DNA from: Prado023 sp049688595
Lineage (GTDB): Bacteria > Actinomycetota > Actinomycetes > S36-B12 > CAIYMF01
Length of the DNA: 13,607 nucleotides
Assembly (NCBI GenBank): GCA_049688595.1
Contig: JBAVLA010000230.1
Location: 1 to 13,607, forward strand
Direction: 5' to 3'
Of this stretch, positions 5,651 to 12,973 are shown piece after piece. The first letter of the stretch is position 1. Every line of letters begins with the position of its first letter. Made by a program: the position numbers and the translations under genes. The notes beneath the pieces were generated by a model. That model was not told the DNA's origin, did not search any database, and was given only the letters and a program-made list of their open reading frames with translations.

Positions 5651-8254
5651 TCACCGTCGGTCTGCACCGACTCGGTGGCAGAGGACCTGCTGGCTGAGGA
5701 TGTCGGCCTGCAGCAGGAGACCGCCAGCGGGGAAGTCCACGACCCTGACCACGTCGGACAGACCCGCAGCATCGGGGATGAGGTCGACCAGGCGGTTGGG
5801 CTCCTCGTCGAGCGTCGACAGGTTCAGGAAGCAGTCGTCCCGCTCGCGGAAGAGCGCGAGGTAGAAGATCCCCGACTCCACCAGGTCCTGGAAGAAGTGG
5901 CTGCCGAACGACAGCTCGGGCATCAGGCCCCCGGCGGAGAACGACAGCTCACCAAGGACGGCCACCCGCCTGATCTCCGCGAAGCGAACGGGCACTCCCA
6001 GTCCCGGCGTGGTGGTCCCCCACCGGCCCGGACCCAGGAGAGCCGTCGGCAGGCTGTCGCGGTCCGGGATCAGTCGGTTGAGCCGGCCGACGAGCCGACC
6101 TACCTCGTACTTGCTGGCCTGGGGCAGGGCGGCGTAGCCCTCCGGGTCCACGGTGATCACCCTCCGCAGCGGCTGGACGATGCTGCCACCCATGAAGTTC
6201 CCGGCTGACCGGAACAGCGTGTCGGAAGCCGGGACCTGCGCCGGGATCTCAACCCGGCGGCCCTGGAGGCCCTTCGTCTGAAGGGGTCGGCACTGCACGA
6301 GGTTGACCCTGATGGCACCCTCGCTGGAGACCTCGGCGGTGAACTCCACATCGACCGGGTATCGGTAGGCCCGCTCCAAGGTTGCCAGCATCTGACGCAT
6401 GAGCGCTGGGAAGCCAGTGCGCCCGAGGAGGTCGTCGAACGTCAGTATCCAGCGAACCCCGGGCCTGCGACCAGCAGCGGCCTGCCGAGCAGCCGCGGCG
6501 CGGTCCGGGACCCCGAACATATGCCAGGGCACGTCCGCCAACTGGGCGGTGAGGGCCTCCAGGCGCACTGTCCGCCAAGCATTCTGGCTCACGTTGAGCA
6601 GGTCCACGTTGTGCTGGGAGAAGCGGCTGGCGTCGGCGAGTCCGGCGTGCGGGACCAGGAGCGGGTGGTCCAGGGAGACGATGCGCGGGTAGTCGCCGTC
6701 CACCCTGTCCACGGCGCGGGTGCCCAGGCCGAAGACCAGGCGGATCATGCCGGCGTGCGGGTCCAGCCTCTGGTTCCACACGAAGGTGTTGTATGAGACT
6801 CCGACACCAGCCAGCTGTGGGAAGAAGAACTGGTCATGGTAGGCGCCAGAGACCCGCTGGACGAGCAGCGCCATCTGCTCCTCCTTGCGATCCAGCCCCC
6901 GCGCGCGCCGATAGGCCAGCGCCTCCTCGCTCATGGTGCTGGCGTAGACCGCCCGGATTCCGTCCACGAACTGGCGGTACCGCTGCTCCGGCGGACCCTG
7001 GCTGACGAGGAAGACGCTGTCGTACTTGCCAGCGAAGGCGTTGCCGAAGCCGTCCTCCTGCAAGCTGCTCGAGCGGACGATGACCGGGTACTGGCCGAAG
7101 TACTCCAGCATGCCCTGGAACTCGTCCTGGATCTCGGGGGGGAAGTCGCCTCTGAGCAGGTTCTCGCGCAGCGCCGCTGCGGCCGAGAAGTAGCCGGCCT
7201 CGGTCTTCTGCTCCAGGAACAACCGCCACCAGCCGTTGTTGACGATGTAGGAGTAGAAGACGTCCGAGCCGATGTACCAGGAGTCGTGCGCCTCCATCAC
7301 CTGGGACCAGTCACGCCCCTTGTCGTTCTGGAGGATCTTGCGGGCCAGGAGCATCCCGACTGCCTTGCCACCGATGAAGCCGGTCCCGAGCTGGCGCAGC
7401 TTGATCTCCAGCAGGTCGGCCAGTTCGAAGTGGTCGCGGGCCAGGGCGAGCATCCGGTCGTCCCGACCGATGAGGACCCGGCACAGCTGCCCGACCATGG
7501 CATCGAGCTCCTCCTCGCTGGCGGGGTCCCTGGCGAGCTCTGCGGCCCGCATGAACAACAGGTCCCAGTAGTCCAGACGGGGGGCGGCGTGGCTGCGCTC
7601 GATGGTGCGCAGGCGGGCGAACAGGGCGGTGGCGTCGACGCTGCTGGTCAGCGGCACGAACTCGTCGCCGCTGCGCCGGTGCGGGAGGAACATGGTGTGG
7701 GAAGACCTGCCGTCGACCTTGAGCGGGTGCAGGAAGAGCTCCCCGTCGCACCTGTGGAGGTCGATCAGCAGCTGAGTCGTGGCGCGGATGCGGGCCACCG
7801 TTGACACCGAATGGCTCGGCTGCATGAGCGCGAAGTACGCGACGGTGTCCAGCTCGTACAAGTAGGGGCACGTCACGAGGAAGAAGTTGCCGATCATCGC
7901 GTCGGTGGCCCACGCGTCCAGCAGGTCGGACAGGCAATCGAACAGGTAGAAGACCCCGGGGCCCTCCTCCGCGACGATCGTGTGCAGCCGCACCGTGAAG
8001 GACTCGAAGCCGCGGTAGGCGTCCAGGTCGTGGACCGTCACAGCACCGCCGGGCTCGACCAGCGGCGCATGGCGGCCGAACCGGATGTACACGACGCGCC
8101 GGCCGTCGGCGAGGGCTGCCGCGAGGAAGGGCCCGACGAACGCGCGGTAATCGTCGAGGTCGTCAACGCGCCAGACCACGTTGTCCCCGAGGCGCAGCCC
8201 GTTCAGGATCGTGTCGAGCCCTGGCAGGCCGGTAGTGACAATCTGGTCGTGCAT
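5651..8254 (-). CDS. PEP/pyruvate-binding (PPDK N-terminal, ATP-grasp) protein with KaiC-like N-terminus
   Basis: The product is 867 aa in at least three parts. (1) Residues 1-about 220: TGLPGLDTILNG (8-19) resembles the entry of KaiC/RadA-type RecA folds, and VFYLFDCLSDLLD (101-113) resembles their Walker B strand, but VDDLDDY (30-36) stands where the GxxGxGKT P-loop should be, so this half should not bind ATP in the usual way. (2) About 280-660: the PPDK/PEP-synthase nucleotide-binding region with GGKAVGM (295-301), VIVRSSSLQEDGFGNAFAGK (391-410), DVEFTAE (635-641) and NLVQCRPL (651-658). (3) About 680-867: GPGRWGTTTPGLGVPV (741-756) and GSHFFQDL (784-791). The phosphohistidine swivel domain and the PEP TIM barrel are absent, so it is not a complete PEP synthase. 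The ATG at 8254 has GAGAAGGG (8262-8269) 7 nt upstream; the in-frame extension to 8374 lacks an RBS and looks non-coding. It leads a three-gene operon. Confidence 0.9.
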   Translation of the reverse strand: MHDQIVTTGLPGLDTILNGLRLGDNVVWRVDDLDDYRAFVGPFLAAALADGRRVVYIRFGRHAPLVEPGGAVTVHDLDAYRGFESFTVRLHTIVAEEGPGVFYLFDCLSDLLDAWATDAMIGNFFLVTCPYLYELDTVAYFALMQPSHSVSTVARIRATTQLLIDLHRCDGELFLHPLKVDGRSSHTMFLPHRRSGDEFVPLTSSVDATALFARLRTIERSHAAPRLDYWDLLFMRAAELARDPASEEELDAMVGQLCRVLIGRDDRMLALARDHFELADLLEIKLRQLGTGFIGGKAVGMLLARKILQNDKGRDWSQVMEAHDSWYIGSDVFYSYIVNNGWWRLFLEQKTEAGYFSAAAALRENLLRGDFPPEIQDEFQGMLEYFGQYPVIVRSSSLQEDGFGNAFAGKYDSVFLVSQGPPEQRYRQFVDGIRAVYASTMSEEALAYRRARGLDRKEEQMALLVQRVSGAYHDQFFFPQLAGVGVSYNTFVWNQRLDPHAGMIRLVFGLGTRAVDRVDGDYPRIVSLDHPLLVPHAGLADASRFSQHNVDLLNVSQNAWRTVRLEALTAQLADVPWHMFGVPDRAAAARQAAAGRRPGVRWILTFDDLLGRTGFPALMRQMLATLERAYRYPVDVEFTAEVSSEGAIRVNLVQCRPLQTKGLQGRRVEIPAQVPASDTLFRSAGNFMGGSIVQPLRRVITVDPEGYAALPQASKYEVGRLVGRLNRLIPDRDSLPTALLGPGRWGTTTPGLGVPVRFAEIRRVAVLGELSFSAGGLMPELSFGSHFFQDLVESGIFYLALFRERDDCFLNLSTLDEEPNRLVDLIPDAAGLSDVVRVVDFPAGGLLLQADILSQQVLCHRVGADRR

Positions 8255-8484
8255 CGCCTGGCCCTTCTCGTCGGTGGCGCGCACCCCATGCGGCGCGCGG
8301 TACATGATGCCGTGCGTGCACCGACCAGCATCCTCTGGGCGGGTGCCGGGCCGAGGCCCTGGCCGACGCACCACAGGTCCCGGCCGTTCGACGCCCTCGC
8401 AGGACGGCCTCCGGCGGTCGAACGTCCTGAATGTCCGGGTCGAAGCACTCGAGTTCCCATGACCATTCGCCCTCGGAGCACTCG

Positions 8485-8504
8485 TTAGGTCTCTCTTAAC
8501 CTAA
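8485..8504. promoter_or_regulatory. Inverted repeat, possible operator (TTAGGT-N8-ACCTAA)
   Basis: Perfect 6-bp arms TTAGGT (8485-8490) and ACCTAA (8499-8504) around CTCTCTTA form a 20-bp dyad in an AT-rich patch of a GC-rich spacer, 58 bp before the zinc-ribbon gene start. Size and place suit a dimeric regulator or a promoter overlap. The regulator is unknown. Confidence 0.45.
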
Positions 8505-8507
8505 AGA

Positions 8508-8528
8508 CGCCCTGACCGCTTCAGGGCG
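8508..8528. other. Perfect 8-bp hairpin in the leader of the zinc-ribbon gene
   Basis: CGCCCTGA (8508-8515), loop CCGCT, then TCAGGGCG (8521-8528). In rightward transcripts it would sit 34 nt before the start codon. Read leftward it is followed by TCTTTAGGTT, a weakly U-rich tail, so it might instead stop stray leftward transcription toward the ATP-grasp operon. Confidence 0.5.
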
Positions 8529-8562
8529 CACGACCCACCTGCAACCATCCGAGGCAGCCCGA

Positions 8563-9753
8563 ATGATCAGCGATATCCCTCTCCACGGGACGGGGGGTCC
8601 GGCTGGCCCGGCCACGCCGTGCCCGTCCTGCGGCGAGCCGGCGCCAGCGACAGCCCTCTTCTGCCCGAGGTGCGGGTCGCCCCGACCGGTCGAGCCGGTC
8701 GCGGGGATGCACACGACTGCCGAGATACCCGTCGCGAGGGCGTCTGCGGCGCAGTCGCCCAAGCATGGCCGTAGGGGCCGGGTGCTCGGGGCGGTCGGCC
8801 TCGCCGTGGTCCTCGCAGCCGCCGCAGGCGGTTTGTACTGGTTCACTTCTAGCAGCCCCGCCGAGGAGCAGCTGGCCCGGTCCACGACAGCACTGACCGC
8901 AACCCTGGACTCGCTGGTGAAGGCTGAGACGACAGCGGACGTGCGGGACGCGGCGGACGCAGCTGAGCAGGCTGCCGACGAGGCCGCGGCCTTCGTCGCG
9001 GCGATGCCGGCAGATGACGACTCGCCCGCCCTTCGCGATGTCGCGGCCGCCCTGACCAGCATCGCGGCGATGGCCGAGGTGTCCGGGGAGCATCCGAAGT
9101 CGTGGAAGGACGCCGAGGACGCCATCCGCGACGTCGCCGAGGCTCGGGACGAGTCGCTGGTCGCCCTGGCCTCCCCGGCGGATGCCGCCGCCGATGAGGT
9201 CGACGCGGTCGTGGCCAAGGCGACCAAGACGTACAAGGCTTGGGTCAAGAAGAACGCGGCGGCCGTGGCCGCCCGCGATGCGGCCATCGCCTCGGCCAAC
9301 TCCTACTACGCCCGGATGGACCAGCAGCTTGACGCCTACTCCTCGCTGCGCAACGAGCTCGCGGAGTACATCCAGATCGTGGACACCCAGGGCAGCACGG
9401 TCCAGGAGGCGTACTGGCAGTTCGCAGACGCATCCCAGGGCCGTCGCCAGGTCCGGGACCGCATGTCGGCGCTGACGCCGCCCGACGAGGCGGAGCGTGC
9501 CCACGACCGCCTGCTGAGCATCATCGACGACGGCATCGCCGGGGTCGAGGCCGCCGAGCGAGCGCTGGACGAGCGCGAGTGCACCATCTTCGGCTGCAAC
9601 GTGACCGAGCAGCCGGCGTGGCACCAGTTCCGCTCCGAGTCCAAGCGGATCACGGCCTCGCTGGACGGCGCCATCGCTGACTGGCGGAAGGCGGCGAAGC
9701 GGGGCATCGCGGACGCCGAGGCCATCGAGCTGCCGGATAAGCCGGACGTCTGA
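8563..9753 (+). CDS. Zinc-ribbon, single-pass membrane protein with helical outer domain
   Basis: The product is 396 aa. A double-Cys zinc ribbon, CPSCG (20-24) and CPRCG (34-38), is near the N-terminus. After a short linker ending in basic KHGRRGR (67-73) comes one membrane span (about 74-94), and then a roughly 300-residue Ala/Asp/Glu-rich, mostly helical region likely to form coiled coils, by charge outside the cell. Two Cys in that region (340, 345; CTIFGC) could form a disulfide. The layout, cytoplasmic zinc ribbon plus membrane anchor plus outer helical domain, occurs in many actinobacterial envelope proteins of unknown role. The ATG has only a weak upstream GAGG. It appears monocistronic, with a dyad upstream and a strong hairpin just after the stop. 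No enzymatic motif is visible. Confidence 0.88.
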   Translation: MISDIPLHGTGGPAGPATPCPSCGEPAPATALFCPRCGSPRPVEPVAGMHTTAEIPVARASAAQSPKHGRRGRVLGAVGLAVVLAAAAGGLYWFTSSSPAEEQLARSTTALTATLDSLVKAETTADVRDAADAAEQAADEAAAFVAAMPADDDSPALRDVAAALTSIAAMAEVSGEHPKSWKDAEDAIRDVAEARDESLVALASPADAAADEVDAVVAKATKTYKAWVKKNAAAVAARDAAIASANSYYARMDQQLDAYSSLRNELAEYIQIVDTQGSTVQEAYWQFADASQGRRQVRDRMSALTPPDEAERAHDRLLSIIDDGIAGVEAAERALDERECTIFGCNVTEQPAWHQFRSESKRITASLDGAIADWRKAAKRGIADAEAIELPDKPDV

Positions 9754-9771
9754 TCCGCGCAACGGGCTCCG

Positions 9772-9815
9772 GGTGCTCCACCGTCGCTGCGCTGGGCGTG
9801 CGACGGTGGAGCACC
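9772..9815 (+). terminator. Strong stem-loop after the zinc-ribbon gene
   Basis: Perfect 15-bp arms (9772-9786, GGTGCTCCACCGTCG; 9801-9815) enclose a 14-nt loop, starting 18 nt after the stop codon. No U-tract follows, as is common for terminators in high-GC actinobacteria. It could also stabilise the 3' end. Confidence 0.75.
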
Positions 9816-9894
9816 TGATCTCGGTGGCGCTGATGTCGGTGCATGGCACGGCCGTCCGCATCGTCGGCCGGAACCGATTGTCAGCCACCCCGGC

Positions 9895-9900
9895 TACCCT
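9895..9900 (+). promoter_or_regulatory. Probable -10 element (TACCCT) for a leaderless transcript
   Basis: TACCCT ends 6 nt before the GTG start codon of the S9 peptidase gene, where the transcription start would coincide with the GTG. There is no Shine-Dalgarno before this GTG, which fits leaderless translation. A clear -35 is not visible at normal spacing (TTGTCA at 9878 is too close). Confidence 0.45.
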
Positions 9901-9906
9901 CGCCGA

Positions 9907-11964
9907 GTGGACACAGACATCCGATCGACCCCCCTCTACCGCGAGGTGGAGGACCACTTCCGGGCCGTGCTCGAGCCCGGGTTCGGCGCCCTTCAGCACC
10001 CGGCCACGCCGGCGCCCTCGCCGGACGGGCGCCTCGTCGCCTTCACCGGCGAGGTGCTCCATGCGCTGGAGGGTCGCCCCGAGCACCGGGTCCAAGTAGC
10101 CGAACTCGGCGGCAGCACCTCGCGTCAAGTGACCTTCGGGCCGAACGACGACCTGGGGCCCGCTTGGTCGCCCGACGGACGGCGGCTGACCTTCCGCTCC
10201 GACCGCATCGCCAGGGGTCGGCACCAGCTCTTCCAGCTGCGGATCGACGCCTTCGGCGAGGCCGAGGTGCTGACCGAGGTAGCGGGGTCCATCGAGTACC
10301 ACGAATGGTCTCCCGACGGCAGGCGGATCCTGCTCGGCGTGGCCGGGCTCGAGGCCGAGCAGGCCGACGCCATGGGCTCAGGAACCGTCGGTGAGCCGGA
10401 GGCCGCAGCGGCCGCCTGGCTGCCTGAGGTCCGCTCGTGGGAGGAGGCTCCGAACGAGCGCCGAGGCTCCGTGCTGCTCGACGTGGCCTCAGGAGGCACG
10501 CTCGTGCTCGGGGACGGGCAGTGGAACGTCTGGGAGGCGACGTGGCTGGGTGACGGCGCCATCGCAGTGCTCGTCTCGGAACGGGCAGACGAAGGAGCGT
10601 GGTACGACGCGCAGGTCCGATTGTTGGCGGTGGACGGCAGCGTCGACCGTGCGCTGCTTACGAGCGAGGTGCAGTTGAGCTACCTCGCGGGCTCGCGTGA
10701 CGGCGCCACGCTGGCCCTGGTGGAGGCGCGCTGCTCCGACCGCTACCTGACCGCGGGCCAACTGCTGCTCGTGGACGTCGACGGCGGTTCGGTCCGCCGC
10801 GTCGACACCCGCGGGGCCGACGTCACGTCGTTGCGATGGACCCAGAGCGGCCACCTGCTCGTAGCCGGACTGCGCGGCCTGGATTCGGTGGTCCTCGACG
10901 TTGACCCGGATACGGCTTCGGCAACCGAGCGCTGGACCACGCAGGACGCCAGCGGCGACTGGTACCCGCTGGCGGCGCCGTTGCCTGATGGACGATTCGT
11001 GACGACGGTCAACTCGTCGGCGCGGCCGAATGCGCTGGTCGCGATCGAACGGCACGGGGCCGAGACTGTTCTCGCCGCCCCGGACCACGCGGGGCACGAG
11101 GTAGTCCGCACAGCGTTCGCGGGCACCCAGCGAGTCGCGTGGACAGCGGCCGACGGGCTGGAGATCCACGGGATCGTGCGGCTGCCGAACGGAAAGGGAC
11201 CGTTCCCCCTGGTCGTGGCCGTGCATGGCGGCCCGGTGTGGGCGTACCAGGACGCTTGGCCCAGCCCGATGACGGCGCTGCTGCTGGCGAGGGGCTACGC
11301 GTTGTTCTGCCCGAACCCGCGCGGGTCGGGCGGTCGCGGTCGGGCGTTCGCGGACATGGTCGTGGGCGACATGGGTGGCGCCGACGCGCACGACATCCTG
11401 TCCGGGCTCGACGACCTGGTCGCGAGGGGCGTGGCCGACCCCGATCGGATAGGTGTCATGGGTGGGTCCCACGGCGGGTTCATGGCCACCTGGCTCCCGG
11501 CGATCGACTGCCGGTTCAAGGCGGCGGTGGCGTTCTCCCCGGTGACCGACTGGGTGTCCCAGCACTTCACGAGCTCGCTCTCGGCGTGGGACGAGCAGTT
11601 CGTCGGCGAGGCCCCCACCGATCCGGTCGCCTTCGGCCGGTTCAGCCCGGTGATGCGCTTCGGGCAGCTGCGCACACCTACGCTGCTCACCGCCGGCGCC
11701 AAGGACCGCGCCACGCCGGCGGGCCAGGCGATCGAGTTCTGGCAGGCGCTACGGCTTCAGGGCGTGCCGACCCAAGTCGTGATCTACCCCCAGGAGGGAC
11801 ATGGCGTGTCCACCTATCCTGCGGTGCTCGACTTCGGCACGCGCATCGTGGACTGGTTCGACCGCTACCTTCCCGGGGCGCAACGCAGGACTCCGGAGCA
11901 TATCTCGACCGCTATCCCAGCAACGGACGCCGGGCGGCGTACAGACCGTAGCCGAAGTACTTGA
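9907..11964 (+). CDS. S9 family (prolyl oligopeptidase/acylaminoacyl-peptidase-like) serine peptidase
   Basis: The product is 685 aa. Residues about 25-400 form a beta-propeller with recurring SPDGR blade motifs (38-42, 88-92, 135-139). The C-terminal alpha/beta hydrolase domain (about 405-655) has HGGP (440-443), NPRGSGGRG (470-478), nucleophile GGSHGG (519-524, Ser521), Asp600 in GAKDRATP and His632 in EGHGV, a complete S9 catalytic triad. Such enzymes cut short peptides, often after Pro or acylated N-termini. No signal peptide is seen, so it is probably cytoplasmic. The start is GTG at 9907 without an RBS; MDTDIRSTPLYREVEDHFRA reads as a natural N-terminus. The last ~27 residues (after FDRYLPG) extend past the usual family end and are antisense to the methyltransferase tail, overlapping it by 53 bp. 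Confidence 0.95.
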   Translation: MDTDIRSTPLYREVEDHFRAVLEPGFGALQHPATPAPSPDGRLVAFTGEVLHALEGRPEHRVQVAELGGSTSRQVTFGPNDDLGPAWSPDGRRLTFRSDRIARGRHQLFQLRIDAFGEAEVLTEVAGSIEYHEWSPDGRRILLGVAGLEAEQADAMGSGTVGEPEAAAAAWLPEVRSWEEAPNERRGSVLLDVASGGTLVLGDGQWNVWEATWLGDGAIAVLVSERADEGAWYDAQVRLLAVDGSVDRALLTSEVQLSYLAGSRDGATLALVEARCSDRYLTAGQLLLVDVDGGSVRRVDTRGADVTSLRWTQSGHLLVAGLRGLDSVVLDVDPDTASATERWTTQDASGDWYPLAAPLPDGRFVTTVNSSARPNALVAIERHGAETVLAAPDHAGHEVVRTAFAGTQRVAWTAADGLEIHGIVRLPNGKGPFPLVVAVHGGPVWAYQDAWPSPMTALLLARGYALFCPNPRGSGGRGRAFADMVVGDMGGADAHDILSGLDDLVARGVADPDRIGVMGGSHGGFMATWLPAIDCRFKAAVAFSPVTDWVSQHFTSSLSAWDEQFVGEAPTDPVAFGRFSPVMRFGQLRTPTLLTAGAKDRATPAGQAIEFWQALRLQGVPTQVVIYPQEGHGVSTYPAVLDFGTRIVDWFDRYLPGAQRRTPEHISTAIPATDAGRRTDRSRST

Positions 11965-12724
11965 ACAGGTCGCGCATGACCTGGCGGGACGGCGTGATCT
12001 CCCGGGCATAGGAGCGCATGCCCGGGTCGGTGGCGAGCGAGCGGACGAAGCTTCCGACGGCGCGCAGCCGATCGACCCAGTCCGTAGCGTCAAGCCCAGC
12101 GTTCTCGTCCAGACGCTGACGCAGGGCCGTCATGCCGTGCGTGGTCGCGGCGAGCCCTTCCAGGCCCGGCCCGCCCAGCAGGTCAACCCATTCCTGCGAC
12201 GTTCGGAACGTCGAACCCATCGTCCGCTGGATGAACGCCACCAGTTCGGGTGGCGGCGGGTAACGCACCCATGTGCCCTCGTTGATGCCCACGAAGCCGC
12301 CCGGTCGCACCACGCGGGCGTACTGCGCGAATGCCCGTTCAACGTCCGGGATGAATGCGTTGACCGATTCCACGAGCACGGCGTCGAAGCGCCCGTCGTC
12401 GAACGGGAGGTCCCGCGCGTCCGCAACGGCCAGCTCAACCCGACCACCGAGGCCCCGGCGTTCGACGCGTCGGCGCGACCACTCGACCATCTGCTCGGAC
12501 AGGTCGACGCCCACGACGTGGCAGCCGCGTCGGAGGGCAAGGTGACACGGGGTCACTCCGATGCCGCATCCAACGACCAGGACGCGACTGCGCTCGGTGA
12601 CCTGGCAGCGCGCCGCCAGCTCGTCCGTCGCGTGCAGCCCGCCGGGGTGCTTCGTCACGCCCCACGACGCCTGCATCCCGAAGTACGAGCGCTCAACCGG
12701 GGGCGTGGACTCGGTGGTGGGCAT
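11912..12724 (-). CDS. Class I SAM-dependent methyltransferase
   Basis: The product is 270 aa. The SAM-binding core has motif I VLVVGCGIGVTP (48-59), acidic strand-2 end GVDLSEQM (72-79), VADARDLPF (100-108) and FDAVLVES (113-120), followed by VVRPGGFVGINEG (138-150). This matches the UbiE/Methyltransf_11 type that methylates small molecules or lipids. The C-terminal half (151-270) carries the acceptor-side elements and is not diagnostic. A GGAGG Shine-Dalgarno (12729-12733), 4 nt before the ATG at 12724, sets the start; the same frame stays open far upstream, but that part is antisense to the acyltransferase gene and is not coding. It is convergent with the S9 peptidase (3' ends overlap by 53 bp) and divergent from the acyltransferase, perhaps sharing lipid-related regulation. 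Confidence 0.93.
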   Translation of the reverse strand: MPTTESTPPVERSYFGMQASWGVTKHPGGLHATDELAARCQVTERSRVLVVGCGIGVTPCHLALRRGCHVVGVDLSEQMVEWSRRRVERRGLGGRVELAVADARDLPFDDGRFDAVLVESVNAFIPDVERAFAQYARVVRPGGFVGINEGTWVRYPPPPELVAFIQRTMGSTFRTSQEWVDLLGGPGLEGLAATTHGMTALRQRLDENAGLDATDWVDRLRAVGSFVRSLATDPGMRSYAREITPSRQVMRDLFKYFGYGLYAARRPLLG

Positions 12725-12775
12725 GACGCCTCCGAAACGTAGTAGGGACCTGAAGGGTGAGCAGGGGTGCACCTG

Positions 12776-12797
12776 GGTGGTTGTCCGTTGTACCACC
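12776..12797. promoter_or_regulatory. Inverted repeat in the methyltransferase/acyltransferase spacer, possible operator
   Basis: GGTGGT (12776-12781) and ACCACC (12792-12797) are perfect 6-bp arms around a 10-nt spacer, 52 bp upstream of the methyltransferase ATG. Size and position suit a regulator site acting on one or both divergent genes. The rest of the 249-bp spacer shows no gene. Confidence 0.4.
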
Positions 12798-12943
12798 AGC
12801 AACGAATGGTGCGCGGCGCAAGCCGATCGTGGCACGTTCGCGACACCCTCGCGCGCAGGAGTCGTGTCGCGATTCCATGCCGCCTGGCGCGTTTCAGCCG
12901 CGATCCGGGTGGCCGGTAGCGCCAGGACGTGATCGGTTGGTGG

Positions 12944-12964
12944 CGCTCGCCAAGTTGTGGAATC
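12944..12964 (+). repeat. Degenerate fifth copy of the dispersed repeat
   Basis: CTCGCCAAGTTGTGGAATC (12946-12964) matches copy 1 if 3 nt (AGC) are missing after CTCGC and 2 G are missing before AATC. It lies 10 bp before the acyltransferase start. The match is good in its CAAGTTGTGG core but short enough that chance is possible. Confidence 0.45.
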
Positions 12965-12973
12965 GTCACCGCC

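Larger units (their letters stand above)
8255..8562. other. Divergent intergenic region (308 bp)
   Basis: This lies between the divergent ATP-grasp and zinc-ribbon genes. I see no convincing gene in it: the open frames here have no family signature and no RBS. The left two thirds is plain GC-rich DNA. The right end (8484-8528) is AT-richer and holds two inverted repeats listed separately, so the promoter for the rightward gene, and perhaps for both, should lie there. Confidence 0.6.

Noticed and set aside
4961..6208. Plus-strand open frame of 415 codons
   Set aside because: It lies antisense across the hydrolase and ATP-grasp genes; the His/Gln/Arg-rich translation has no fold or family signature.
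8255..8374. 40-residue N-terminal extension of the ATP-grasp protein
   Set aside because: It is Arg/Pro/Gly-rich without an RBS, whereas the ATG at 8254 has GAGAAGGG at 7 nt and begins right before the conserved TGLPGLD motif.
8203..8481. Minus-strand open frame of 92 codons in the 8255-8562 spacer
   Set aside because: It overlaps the ATP-grasp start in another frame, is Arg/Ala-rich and has no Shine-Dalgarno or recognisable feature.
8521..10302. Long open frame on the minus strand (593 codons)
   Set aside because: It is antisense to the zinc-ribbon protein and the start of the S9 peptidase, both of which have recognisable motifs; its own translation is low-complexity with no domain. Long antisense frames are expected at this GC content.
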